64,000 bases of DNA from Streptomyces asoensis (GTDB taxonomy: Bacteria; Actinomycetota; Actinomycetes; Streptomycetales; Streptomycetaceae), in contig NZ_CP049838.1 of assembly GCF_013085465.1 (NCBI RefSeq), forward strand, positions 2,108,001 to 2,172,000. Direction: 5' to 3'. Both the position numbers and the translations under genes were made by a program. Below the pieces are notes generated by a model. That model had not been told where the DNA came from. It saw nothing but the letters and a program-made list of their open reading frames with translations, and searched no databases. Of the stretch, positions 43,979 through 52,867 are shown piece after piece. Numbering within the stretch: position 1 is the stretch's first letter; every line of letters begins with the position of its first letter.

Positions 43979-44541
43979 GGTCTGCCTCCCGTCCCGGCCC
44001 GCGTCATGATCTCGCACAGCGCCCGGTCGTCGAAGATGCGTGTGGTCGGTATCCGCACGGTGGTCCGGGTCCGGCCGGTGATCGGGTGGCCGGCGAGATT
44101 GACCCAGTAGCAGCAGTGCCGCAGTTCGAGGCAGTCGTGGCCGGCACGCAGCCACTGGTCCTGGGACCGCGGGACGAGCATCACGACGAGGATCTTGTGC
44201 ACCGACACCGGGGTGCGGGCGAGCTTGCGCAGGTGGTCGTTGTCGAGCGTGAAGGAGAAGAAGCGGCCGGGCGGGTTGGGCCGGATCTGGTAGGTCGCCT
44301 TGAGCTGCACCTTTATGGTGACCTCGTCGTCGACGGTGTGCCCGGGAGCGCTGTGGCTGACGTGCCAGTCGATGCCGTTGTCCGGGAACGGCTGGGACAG
44401 CGAGCATCCCGCCGCCGCCGCGACGGCGTGCAGATAGCCCACCTGGAGTGTCTCCATGCAGGCGGTGGTGGCGAGCGTGCCGCGATGAAGCCCCTCGCGT
44501 TCGGGCAGCAGCCCGCCCCGCTCGGGCTGCGCTATCGCCAT
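43975..44541 (-). CDS. DUF4365 protein with PD-(D/E)XK nuclease-like residues
   Basis: 188 residues from the ATG at 44541. D58 in DNGIDWHV and Q79-L-K81 in KVQLKATYQ match the DUF4365 pattern, which is related to the PD-(D/E)XK nuclease fold; the same D...QxK signature is seen in restriction-type nucleases. The helical C-terminal part contains two Cys (HCCYW). Translation of the downstream 411-residue gene is coupled by ATGA. A nuclease role is plausible; the target is unknown. Confidence 0.85.
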   Translation of the reverse strand: MAIAQPERGGLLPEREGLHRGTLATTACMETLQVGYLHAVAAAAGCSLSQPFPDNGIDWHVSHSAPGHTVDDEVTIKVQLKATYQIRPNPPGRFFSFTLDNDHLRKLARTPVSVHKILVVMLVPRSQDQWLRAGHDCLELRHCCYWVNLAGHPITGRTRTTVRIPTTRIFDDRALCEIMTRAGTGGRP

Positions 44542-44703
44542 GACCAACAGCCTTCCACGCAAAGCCAGTCCCCGTGACGGGCCGCTGAACTGCGATGACC
44601 CGTACTCGTGTTGTGTCCTTCCGGCGTACGCCGCAAACAGCCCGGGTATCACCAAACAGGCAGAAGACGGGGCGTCAGCTGCCGTGGGTGAACGAGGGGT
44701 TGT

Positions 44704-45435
44704 GTGGGTATGACGTACTGGTACGAGGGGCCTCTGGCCGCCTTTGACACGGAGACGACGGGCGTCGACGTGGAGACCGACCGAATCGTGTCGGCCGCCC
44801 TCGTCGTCCAGGACGCGCCGGGGGTCCGGCCCAGGGTGAGCCGCTGGCTGGTGAACCCGGGCGTGCCGGTGCCGGCCGGGGCGACGGAGGTGCACGGGCT
44901 GACGGACGATCACCTTCAGCGCAACGGCCGCTGGCCGGCGCCGGTGATGTTCGAGATAGCCGAGCTGCTCGCCGAACAGGCCGCCGCGGGACGCCCGTTG
45001 GTGGTGATGAACGCGCCGTTCGACCTGACGCTGCTCGACCGTGAGCTGCGCAGGCACCGGGCCTCCGCGCTGGACAACTGGCTGGGCGCGGCCCCGCTGC
45101 GGGTGCTGGACCCGCGGGTCCTCGACAAGCATCTGGACCGCTACCGCAAGGGCCGGCGCACGCTCACCGACCTGTGCGCGCACTACGACGTGACGCTGAC
45201 CGACGCGCACGACGCGGCGGCGGACGCGCTGGCCGCGCTGGAGGTCGTCCGGGCGCTGGCCCGGCGGTTCGCGGCCCGGCTGGAACGCCTGTCCCCCGCC
45301 GAGCTGCACACGCTCCAGACGACCTGGCACGCGGCTCAGGCGCGCGGGCTCCAGGCGTGGTTCGCGCGCAGCGGTACACCGGAGACGGTGGACACCTCCT
45401 GGCCGCTGCGCCCGGAGCTGCCGGCGGCGGCCTAG
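44704..45435 (+). CDS. DEDDh 3'-5' exonuclease (DnaQ-like)
   Basis: 243 residues, GTG at 44704; an ATG two codons in (44710) has a better distance from GAGGGG. Active-site residues are visible: D15 and E17 (FDTETTG), D107 (NAPFDLTLL), H169 and D174 (HDAAADAL). The core is about 180 residues, followed by a helical tail. Stand-alone DEDDh exonucleases act in DNA repair or RNA turnover; nothing decides which. It is divergent from DUF4365 across about 160 nt. Confidence 0.94.
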   Translation: MGMTYWYEGPLAAFDTETTGVDVETDRIVSAALVVQDAPGVRPRVSRWLVNPGVPVPAGATEVHGLTDDHLQRNGRWPAPVMFEIAELLAEQAAAGRPLVVMNAPFDLTLLDRELRRHRASALDNWLGAAPLRVLDPRVLDKHLDRYRKGRRTLTDLCAHYDVTLTDAHDAAADALAALEVVRALARRFAARLERLSPAELHTLQTTWHAAQARGLQAWFARSGTPETVDTSWPLRPELPAAA

Positions 45436-45457
45436 GCCGGGGCGCCGACACAAAAAA

Positions 45458-45482
45458 GCCGGTCCGCGTGATGCGGACCGGC
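45458..45482. terminator. terminator of tRNA-Val (minus) and the exonuclease gene (plus)
   Basis: A 10-bp perfect stem (GCCGGTCCGC) with loop GTGAT. The A run at 45452-45457 becomes a U run on the minus strand, making this a classical intrinsic terminator for the tRNA gene 10 nt away. Confidence 0.85.
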
Positions 45483-45491
45483 CTTTCCCGG

Positions 45492-45563
45492 TGGGCGATA
45501 CTGGGTTCGAACCAGTGACCTCTTCGGTGTGAACGAAGCGCTCTCCCACTGAGCTAATCGCCC
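45492..45563 (-). tRNA. tRNA-Val (anticodon CAC)
   Basis: 72 nt. The acceptor stem GGGCGAT pairs with ATCGCCC; D arm GCTCAGTGGGAGAGC; anticodon arm CTTCG-TTCACAC-CGAAG reads valine GTG codons; T arm TTCGAAC. No encoded CCA. Identical in sequence to the tRNA at 55924-55995. Confidence 0.97.
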
Positions 45564-45578
45564 GGGAACGCACCGAAC

Positions 45579-45606
45579 AATACAGGTCTTCGCGGGCTTC
45601 CTTCAA
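45579..45606 (-). promoter_or_regulatory. candidate promoter of tRNA-Val
   Basis: On the minus strand TTGAAG (45601-45606) and TGTATT (45579-45584) are 16 nt apart, a fair match to a housekeeping (HrdB-type) promoter. The -35 box lies over the SRPBCC gene's stop codon. Start site expected near 45572. Confidence 0.45.
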
Positions 45607-46049
45607 ACCGCTTGCAGGTACCCGGCCAGGCCGCGCCGTCCGGCCCGCATCATCAGCCGGTGGTTGAGTCGGAACACCGGCCGGCCCGGGACGGCGAACC
45701 GCCGCAGCAGCGGCTTGTCGACCTGGACCACCTGGTCGTAGCGGGCGAGGGTGCCGGAGCCTTCGGCGGTGACCGTCCAGCGCGCCCAGCCGTCGATGTC
45801 GCCCGTCATCGCGATCTCCAGGACCCCGGCCGCCGCGTCGCGCCGCACCTCACGCGCGGTGAAGGTCAGGTCGTACGGGAGGAGGGAGCGGACGCGGATG
45901 ACGGCGGTCGCGCTGTCGACCCGGTTCACCTCGCGCACCTGGCGCCACCAGCGCGGGTAGTCCTCGGCCCGCTCCAGCTCTTCGTACACGCGGGCGGGCG
46001 GCGCGGGCAGGGCCCACAGGCTGTGGAAGCGGTAACGGGTCCAGTCCAT
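45603..46049 (-). CDS. SRPBCC (START-like) domain protein
   Basis: 148 residues, ATG at 46049. Hydrophobic-pocket helix-grip fold pattern: N-terminal WALPAPPARVYEELERAEDYPRWW, beta strands to about 110, and a final long helix. Such polyketide cyclase/START-like proteins bind a lipid or polyketide ligand; no ligand can be named. Divergent from the large membrane protein gene across 66 nt. Confidence 0.85.
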   Translation of the reverse strand: MDWTRYRFHSLWALPAPPARVYEELERAEDYPRWWRQVREVNRVDSATAVIRVRSLLPYDLTFTAREVRRDAAAGVLEIAMTGDIDGWARWTVTAEGSGTLARYDQVVQVDKPLLRRFAVPGRPVFRLNHRLMMRAGRRGLAGYLQAV

Positions 46050-46115
46050 GGGCCGAGTGTGCCCGCGCGGGGGTCGGGGCGACGGCATTTGAGTACGTTC
46101 TGAGTACGTGCGCTC

Positions 46116-48536
46116 ATGCTGTCGGGCGTGATGCGGACCACACTCCGGGACATGACGTATTTTCCGCCCCCGGCCGAGGAGCTGCGGTTCCTCGACAGCG
46201 AGCTCCGGCAACTGGACGCCCGCCGGGCCCAGTTGCTGGCCCGCCGCGCCTGGCTGATCACGATGCTTCAGCAGGCGGTACAGCCGGCCCCGCCGGTGTG
46301 GCCCAGCCGGCAGGCGCAACCCGGCCCTTCCGCCCGCCCCGAGGCCACCGCCCCTGGTGTGCAGAACGTCCTCCTCCTGCTCGGCGGGATCCTGCTCACC
46401 ATCGCGGCGATGGTGTTCACGCTGGTCAGCTGGGGGCATCTGGGGATCGCCGGCCGCTCCCTGGTGCTGGGCGCGGTCACGCTGGCGGTGCTCGGCGCGC
46501 CCGTGGCGCTGCTGCGGCGGGGGCTGCGTTCGACCGCCGAGTCGGTGGCCGGCCTCGGCCTCGCGCTGACCGTGCTGGACGCCTACGCCCTGCACGAGGT
46601 CGTGTTCACGGCGGCGGACGGTACGACGTACGCGGCGGCGGCTTCGACGGCGCTGGCGGCGCTGTGGGCGGCGTACGGCACGGCGCTCACCGCGCTGCCG
46701 GGCTCGGCCACGCTGCGGCTGCCGCACCCCGCCGCCCTGGCGGTCGCCCAACTCCCCCTGGTCCTCTGGACGATCGCGCTCGGCGGCGGCCCGCTCACGG
46801 CCACGGCCGCGGTGCTGCTGACGACGGCGTTCGACGCGGTGGTCGCGCTCCGGGTGTCCGAGCGGCCGGTGCGTGTCGTCGCCCTGGTGTGCGGGTTCGG
46901 CACGGGCGGCTGGGGGGTCCTGGCGGCCGGTCTGCTCTGCCTGGGAGCGGCCGGTCCGAGCGCCGCCGCCCGTGCGGCGGCGCTCCTCCTCCTGGCGGCG
47001 GTGATCGCCCTGGGGGTGGCCCGGTTCGCGCCGCGGCCGGGGCTCGCGACGGGGATGGCGACGACCGCCGCCCTGTGTGCGGTGGCCGGCCCGGTCGGTG
47101 TCCTGCGGGTGTCGGTACCCGGTGACTGGGTGGTGCCGGCCTGTCTGGCCTGCGGAATCGCGCTGTTGGCCGCCGCGCGGGGCCCGGCGGCGGTGCGCCG
47201 GGGTGTCGTCCTGGCGTCCGGTGTCGTCCAGGCGGGTGCGGTGCTGTGGGCGGTGCCCGCCGTGGGCGTCACGCTGCTGGGACCGGTGGCGTGGCTGCGG
47301 CACATCTGGGCCGGGGCCCCGGCCGACGCCCGGGCCGCGGTGACGGTCGACGCCTTCTGGCCGCCGTACGCCGTCACGGTGCCGCTGGTCCTCGTCGCGG
47401 TCGCGGCTGTTCTGGCCACGGCGGTCCGCAGCGAGGAGTGGCGCCCGCAGGCGCTGACCGCCGCGCTGACGCTGACCTGGGCCGCGGTGCTCGTCACGCC
47501 CACGGCTCTGGAGCTCCCCTACCTCGTCGGCCTGTTGATCCAGGGGCTCACCGTGCCGGCGCTGCTGGCACCGGCGCTTCAGGGGGCGGCGGCACGGACG
47601 GCCACCGGCCTCGCCCTGCTCACCTCCCTCGGCCTCGCCTTCCTGTCGCTGGCCACGGAGCCGGCGACCCTCGCCGTTCTCGCGTCGCTGACCGTGGTGT
47701 TCGCGGTGGCCGCGTGGCGCGGTCGGCAGGCGCCGGTGTCCGCGGCGGCCGCCCTGGGCTGGGCCACGGCCCTGGCCTGCGCCGTGGGCGCGTCCGCCGG
47801 CTGGCGACCGGAGATCGTCGCGCTGCTGGTGCTCGTCGTCCCGGTGGCAGCGGCCCTGCTCGCGGCACGGCTGGACAACTCCGTGACGACGGTGACGATC
47901 GAGGTGACGGGGGCCGTCGCCGGGCTCGTCGCCATCGGTCTCGCGGTGGCCGACCCGCCGCTGCTGGCTCTGGTGCTGTCCCTGTGCGGGGTGATCGCGG
48001 CGGGCACGGCCGTACGTCCGGACCGCCGTCATGTCGGCTACGCGGCCGTCGCCCTCTTCGTGCTGGCCTCGTGGGTCCGGCTGGCGGCCTGGCAGGTGGG
48101 ACTCCCGGAGGCGTACACGCTGCCGGTCACGGTCCCGGCGCTGCTCGTCGGAGCGCTGCACCGGCGCCGCGACCCGGCCGCGTCGTCCTGGACGGCGTAC
48201 GGTCCCGGTCTCACCGTGACGCTCCTGCCGAGCCTCGCCACGGCCTGGAGCGACGTCGAGTGGACGCGCCCCCTGCTGCTGGGCGCGGCCGGGCTGCTGC
48301 TCACCCTGCTGGGCGCCCGGCACCGGCTACGGGCCCCGCTCGTGCTGGGCGGCTCGGCGCTCGCCCTGGTCACACTGCACGAGCTCGCCCCGTACCTGGT
48401 CCAGGTGACCGACGCGCTCCCCCGCTGGGTGCCTCCCGCCCTCGCCGGGCTGCTGCTGCTCGCACTCGGTGCGACGTACGAGCAGCGGCTGCGCGATGTC
48501 CGGCGGGTGCGGGACGTCCTGGGGCGGATGAACTAG
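46116..48536 (+). CDS. very large polytopic membrane protein (SCO7613-type)
   Basis: 806 residues. After an N-terminal charged coiled-coil-like segment (about 15-55) come some twenty hydrophobic segments rich in Ala, Leu and Val, with Gly/Pro loops, as in the actinobacterial SCO7613 C-terminal-domain family. Starts at 46116, 46131 or 46152 are possible; I kept the first. No transport motif is visible. It ends 7 nt before the convergent lyase gene. Function unknown. Confidence 0.8.
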   Translation: MLSGVMRTTLRDMTYFPPPAEELRFLDSELRQLDARRAQLLARRAWLITMLQQAVQPAPPVWPSRQAQPGPSARPEATAPGVQNVLLLLGGILLTIAAMVFTLVSWGHLGIAGRSLVLGAVTLAVLGAPVALLRRGLRSTAESVAGLGLALTVLDAYALHEVVFTAADGTTYAAAASTALAALWAAYGTALTALPGSATLRLPHPAALAVAQLPLVLWTIALGGGPLTATAAVLLTTAFDAVVALRVSERPVRVVALVCGFGTGGWGVLAAGLLCLGAAGPSAAARAAALLLLAAVIALGVARFAPRPGLATGMATTAALCAVAGPVGVLRVSVPGDWVVPACLACGIALLAAARGPAAVRRGVVLASGVVQAGAVLWAVPAVGVTLLGPVAWLRHIWAGAPADARAAVTVDAFWPPYAVTVPLVLVAVAAVLATAVRSEEWRPQALTAALTLTWAAVLVTPTALELPYLVGLLIQGLTVPALLAPALQGAAARTATGLALLTSLGLAFLSLATEPATLAVLASLTVVFAVAAWRGRQAPVSAAAALGWATALACAVGASAGWRPEIVALLVLVVPVAAALLAARLDNSVTTVTIEVTGAVAGLVAIGLAVADPPLLALVLSLCGVIAAGTAVRPDRRHVGYAAVALFVLASWVRLAAWQVGLPEAYTLPVTVPALLVGALHRRRDPAASSWTAYGPGLTVTLLPSLATAWSDVEWTRPLLLGAAGLLLTLLGARHRLRAPLVLGGSALALVTLHELAPYLVQVTDALPRWVPPALAGLLLLALGATYEQRLRDVRRVRDVLGRMN

Positions 48537-48543
48537 CCGTCCG

Positions 48544-51279
48544 TCACGGCATCCTGTCGCCGAGCAGCGCCAGGTTCTCGATGGCGGCGAGGCCGTACAG
48601 GGCGGTGTCGTTGGTGGACACCCAGGCGGCCTCGCCGCCCGCGACCAGGGTGGCGGGGCCGCTCAGCGGCTCCGTCTTCCACGGCGAGGACTCCATGTAG
48701 CCGTCGGAGCTGTAGAACTTCGTCCACGCCCGCTTGGCGAGCACCTCGTCCCCGGTCTGGACGGCGGCGTACGCGTCGAGACGTGAGTGGCCCTGGAAGA
48801 GCAGCAGGGTGCCGAAGTTGCTGCCGTAGCGCGCCGCCTGTTCCGCCTTGGTGGCGTTGAAGTAGCGGCAGTAGTCGAGGTACGCCTCCTTGAACTTCGG
48901 TATGTCGACCAGGTGGATGAGTTCGGCGCACAGTTCGTTGAGGCCGAAGACGGCCGACAGGTGCGAGACGCCGACGACCGGGGTCGTGGCCACCGCGAAC
49001 CTGCCGGTGTCGAGGTCGTACAGGCCGCTGCCCTGCACGAAGCCGTTGGGCTGGGCGCCGATGGTCTCCATGGTGGACAGGACGCGGGCCTTCGCCTTCT
49101 CCCACTTCGGGCCCTTGCGCTCCCACTCGGTCAGCCACGCCGACACCAGACCGCTCCAGTCGGTGCCGAAACCGATCGACAGGGCGTGCCGGTCGGGGGT
49201 GTACGGCTCGGTGCGGATCTTGCGCAGCGGGTCCAGGGCGAGGAAGGTCTCGTCGGAGTCGACGTTGGCGTGCATGAGGTCGCCGACGCGTTCGTCCGCC
49301 GTGAGGAAGTAGTAATAGCGGCGGTAGGTGGTGTTGGCGATGCGCTGCTGCTTGGCGCTGTCGGCGTAGTGCTGCACGCCGTGCCGGGTGCCCAGGCCCG
49401 CCCACTGGCCGAGGTGGTAGACATCGACCTCACCGGTGTGCCGGGTCATCGCCTCGGCGAAGCGGAAGATGTCCGCTCGGCCGCTGCGCAGATAGGCGAA
49501 CCAGAGCCAGAGGTCCGGCGACAGCTCGGAGTTGTCCCAGGCGTAGCCGCCGATGTCGTACCGCCACTGGTGCCTGACGGTGTCGTAGGTGTGCATGATG
49601 TCGCCGTAGTCCCAGAAGCCGTACCAACGGCGCTGCTCCACCTGGTCCTTGTAGTAGGTGAAGAGGAAGTCGAGGTGGTCCTCGATCTTCGCCTTGGCGG
49701 GAGTGGAGCGGTCCGGCTCGGCGTACAGGCCCGGGCCGAACACCTTGGCCTTGATGAGCTGCTTGGGCGGGGCGGCGAGCTGGGGCAGCACCCGTACGGC
49801 CTCGACCTGTTCGGCGAGCTTCTCGGGGGCGGGCGTCGACTCGTTGGCCCAGAAGAGGAGTTCGGAGGTACGGGCGATGCCGTAGGGGGTGCCGAAGCCG
49901 GGCTCGTAGTCCTCGTAGGTGATGTTGAGGCCCTCGAGCTGTTCGGGGAAGGTGTCCTGGCCCATGCCGTCGTGGTAGAAGCGCAGGTCCATGGGCTGCG
50001 CCTCGGGCGACCAGAGCCAGAGGGTGACCTCGGCCTCGTCGGTGTGCGCGTCGCGGATGTCGAGCTGGGCGGGGTGCTTCTCCCAGAAGTCCCGGAGGCC
50101 GAAGGAGAAGCCGCCGCTCGCCCCGCCGACGTATCCGAAGCCGGAGGCCCGCTTGCCCCCGCCGGCGCCGATCCAGCCGTAGCCCTTCTTGGTGCGCTTG
50201 CGCAGCGCGAAGCCGTCCGCCGACAGCTGGGAGAGGGTGTAGTCGCCCCACTCGGGGATGTACTGGAGGCGGGTGGTGACCCGCTGGTCCCAGGTGGCGG
50301 GGTCGGGAAGCTTCTGGCCGGCGTACTGGGCCGCCTGCACCGCCGCGCCGGGGTCACGGCGCAGACCGGTGATGCCCTTGACCGCCTCGCGCAGCAGGCC
50401 GGTGCCCTCGCCGCCGATGCGGATGTGGCGGTCGTATGACTCGTCGCGCATAGGGACGGTGAAGCGGACGCCCAGCCCCCGGATGAAGTCGCCGCTCGCC
50501 TTGCCGGGCTCCTGCTTCCCGTCGTAGGTGATGGTGTGCACCATGCGGAAGGAGTCGGCGCCCGCGTAGAAGTAGAGGCGGATGGAGAACGGGAGCCAAC
50601 TGCGGCTGCCCTTGCGGTGTTTGCCGTCGATGCGGACGACCGCGCGGACCGGTCCGGTCTGCTCGACGGTGACGCCGTCGATGGCTCCCTCGAAGCGTTC
50701 GGTCTTGACGGTGCCCTGGTCCTCGTCCTCGATCTCGGGCTGCCGGATCAGGACCAGCCGGCCGTTCTTGGCGATCTCGGTGGAGCCGCGGGTGACGGAC
50801 TTGATGAGCGTGGCGCCCGACTTGCCGATCTTCGCGGTGATGACGCCCGTCGACACGACGATGGTGCCGCCGCTCTTGTCGACGGTGACCTTCTTGGCGG
50901 GCGCGGCCGGGGCGCCGGCGGCGAGGGTGAGCTTGCCGGAGCCCGAACCGACCGCGTGGGCCGTCCACTTCAGCGAGCCGTCCGGCCAGTAGGCGAGAGG
51001 CCAGGACTGTACGGGGACGTCCTTGCCGTCGGCGTCCGTCAGCGCGAAGGTCTGGTCCTCCTGGTACGTGCCCATGGGCCAGGGCACGCCGAGCGTGGAA
51101 CCGGGGGCGGCGCCGATGCCGCCGTCCTCCAGCCAGTCCAGGGTCACGGGATCGGCGTCGGCCGCGGCGGCTCTGGGCGCGGCCTGCGCGTCCTTGGCGC
51201 CCAGGGCCCAGCTGAACTGAGCGGCGGCTCCGGCGACGGCGGCCGCCTTGAGGAGGGACCTACGGGGGATGGGAGACAT
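48544..51279 (-). CDS. secreted exo-rhamnogalacturonan lyase homologue (PL26/YetA-like)
   Basis: 911 residues. Tat signal (PRRSLLKAAAVAGAAA, RR at 6-7) cleaved near AQAAPRA. Beta-rich N-terminal and middle domains are followed by an alpha-helical toroid-like region (YKDQVEQRRWYGFWDYGD, KWFYSSDGY-type segments), which match the PcRGLX/YetA class that acts on unsaturated rhamnogalacturonan. Clustering with a YesL-like protein and CUT1 permeases mirrors the lpl-yetA and yes loci of Bacillus. Probably releases sugars for the adjacent importer; substrate is inferred. Confidence 0.82.
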   Translation of the reverse strand: MSPIPRRSLLKAAAVAGAAAQFSWALGAKDAQAAPRAAAADADPVTLDWLEDGGIGAAPGSTLGVPWPMGTYQEDQTFALTDADGKDVPVQSWPLAYWPDGSLKWTAHAVGSGSGKLTLAAGAPAAPAKKVTVDKSGGTIVVSTGVITAKIGKSGATLIKSVTRGSTEIAKNGRLVLIRQPEIEDEDQGTVKTERFEGAIDGVTVEQTGPVRAVVRIDGKHRKGSRSWLPFSIRLYFYAGADSFRMVHTITYDGKQEPGKASGDFIRGLGVRFTVPMRDESYDRHIRIGGEGTGLLREAVKGITGLRRDPGAAVQAAQYAGQKLPDPATWDQRVTTRLQYIPEWGDYTLSQLSADGFALRKRTKKGYGWIGAGGGKRASGFGYVGGASGGFSFGLRDFWEKHPAQLDIRDAHTDEAEVTLWLWSPEAQPMDLRFYHDGMGQDTFPEQLEGLNITYEDYEPGFGTPYGIARTSELLFWANESTPAPEKLAEQVEAVRVLPQLAAPPKQLIKAKVFGPGLYAEPDRSTPAKAKIEDHLDFLFTYYKDQVEQRRWYGFWDYGDIMHTYDTVRHQWRYDIGGYAWDNSELSPDLWLWFAYLRSGRADIFRFAEAMTRHTGEVDVYHLGQWAGLGTRHGVQHYADSAKQQRIANTTYRRYYYFLTADERVGDLMHANVDSDETFLALDPLRKIRTEPYTPDRHALSIGFGTDWSGLVSAWLTEWERKGPKWEKAKARVLSTMETIGAQPNGFVQGSGLYDLDTGRFAVATTPVVGVSHLSAVFGLNELCAELIHLVDIPKFKEAYLDYCRYFNATKAEQAARYGSNFGTLLLFQGHSRLDAYAAVQTGDEVLAKRAWTKFYSSDGYMESSPWKTEPLSGPATLVAGGEAAWVSTNDTALYGLAAIENLALLGDRMP

Positions 51280-51381
51280 GGGATGCAGCCTTTCCTTTCC
51301 GTGCGGGTGCAGGGGTGGTCAGGGGCATGACAGAGATAGGCACGGCGCCCGGGGCGCCGGCCTTGTGCGAGGGCACGGCCG

Positions 51382-51981
51382 TCAGCGGTGCCGGTACCGC
51401 TCCTCGACGGCGACGGCCGACGCCGCGACGGCCCCGAGGACGGGGACCGCCAACGGCGCGACGAACCAGGCGGACAGGGTGACGACGGCCAGCCCGCAGA
51501 CGACCAGGAAGGAACCGGCGGGATCGAGCACGGTCCGCCGCCCGGCCTCCGCGAGCAGCGCCCGCCAGGCGCGGCCCGGAGTCCAGACGGCCGCCGCCCG
51601 CAGCAGGGCCACGGCAAGCCCGATCAGGGCGAGGATGCCGACGGCCCCGACGAGCGGCCCACCAGGAAGCCCGGCCCGTGCGGCCAGGACGTCCACCCAG
51701 ACCGCGGCGGCCGCCGCCCACCCGGCGAGCCCGACGGCCCACCCGCCGCGCACGGCCGCCCGGAAGTCCGCGACGAACTCCCGCCACCCGCCGACCTCGT
51801 GGGTCGTGCGACGGCGCAGATGCCGTGCGCCGGCGGCGAAGGCCGCGGGGTAGGTGACGACCCCGAGACAGGCCACGGTGATCCACACTCCGGTGAGCAG
51901 ACACTCGGCGAAGACCGCGAAGCGCTCGCCGAACACGGACTCCTTGCGCGGGGAGCGGGCCTTCACGCGTGCTTGCGCCAT
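51382..51981 (-). CDS. YesL-like (DUF624) membrane protein
   Basis: 199 residues, ATG start. Four to five transmembrane helices (LLTGVWITVACLGVVTYPAAFAAGA; VGLAGWAAAAAVWVDVLAA; ILALIGLAVALLRAA; a C-terminal pair) with the DUF624 layout of YesL, seen beside rhamnogalacturonan and other oligosaccharide import genes. Ten nt after the second permease gene, so in the same unit. Function unknown but tied by context to sugar uptake. Confidence 0.85.
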   Translation of the reverse strand: MAQARVKARSPRKESVFGERFAVFAECLLTGVWITVACLGVVTYPAAFAAGARHLRRRTTHEVGGWREFVADFRAAVRGGWAVGLAGWAAAAAVWVDVLAARAGLPGGPLVGAVGILALIGLAVALLRAAAVWTPGRAWRALLAEAGRRTVLDPAGSFLVVCGLAVVTLSAWFVAPLAVPVLGAVAASAVAVEERYRHR

Positions 51982-51991
51982 GGTGACCGCC

Positions 51992-52867
51992 TCAGCCCTT
52001 CAGTCCGGAGGTCGCCATGCCGTCGATGAGATAGCGCTGGAAGGCCATGAAGAAGGCGATGACCGGCACCAGCGCCACCAGCGACATCGCGATCATGCTG
52101 CCGTAGTTGGAGATGCCCTCCTGGTCGCGGAACATCATCAGGCCGAGCGAGACGGTGTACTTGGAAGGGGTGTTGAGATAGATCAACGGCCCCATGAAGT
52201 CGTTCCACGCGTTGATGAACGTGAAGATGGCGCTGGTGATGATGGCGGGGCGGCTCAGCGGCAGCACGATGGACCAGTAGGTCCTCAGATGCCCACAGCC
52301 GTCGAGCTTGGCGGCCTCGTCCAGTTCGCGCGGCAGCCCGCGCATGAACTGCACCATCAGGAAGACGAAGAACGCCTCCGTGGCCAGGAACTTCCCCGCG
52401 ACGAGCGGCACGACCGTGTCGATGTAGCCGAGGTTGCGGAACAGCACGTACTGCGGGATGAGCAGCACGTGGTACGGCAGCAGCAGGGTGCCGATCATCA
52501 GAGTGAACAGCAGGTTCCGCCCGGCGAACCGGATCTTGGCGAAGGCGTACGCCGTCAGCGAGCTGGAGAGCACCACACCGACCACGGCCAGGCCCGCGTA
52601 CATCAGCGAGTTGGTGAAGAAGCTGGTGATGGAGATGCCGGAGATACCGTCGGCGAGCCCGGAGAAGTTCGCCCAGACCGGCTCGGTGGGCAGCAGGTCG
52701 AGGCTGGCGATGATGTCCTTGCTCGGCTTGAACGAGGCGCCGAGCACCCAGACCACCGGGTAGAGGACGACCGCGAGCACAAGGATCGCGCCCACGTGCC
52801 AGACGAGGGATCCAACGCGCCGCCGCTCGTTCGCGGGGCGCACGGCGGGGCTGGTGGCACTGGTCAC
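51992..52867 (-). CDS. ABC sugar importer permease (CUT1, MalG-like)
   Basis: 291 residues, GTG start with GTGA overlap to the upstream permease. Six transmembrane helices with the binding-protein-dependent EAA loop EAAKLDGCGHLRTYWSIVLPLSRPA. The second permease of the pair and so the MalG-like subunit; the ATPase is not encoded in this cluster. Confidence 0.95.
   Translation of the reverse strand: MTSATSPAVRPANERRRVGSLVWHVGAILVLAVVLYPVVWVLGASFKPSKDIIASLDLLPTEPVWANFSGLADGISGISITSFFTNSLMYAGLAVVGVVLSSSLTAYAFAKIRFAGRNLLFTLMIGTLLLPYHVLLIPQYVLFRNLGYIDTVVPLVAGKFLATEAFFVFLMVQFMRGLPRELDEAAKLDGCGHLRTYWSIVLPLSRPAIITSAIFTFINAWNDFMGPLIYLNTPSKYTVSLGLMMFRDQEGISNYGSMIAMSLVALVPVIAFFMAFQRYLIDGMATSGLKG

Noticed and set aside
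45603..48323. Long minus-strand frame extending the SRPBCC gene
   Set aside because: Upstream of 46049 it is an antisense shadow of the large membrane protein, rich in Arg, Gln and Gly; only the C-terminal 148 residues form a fold.
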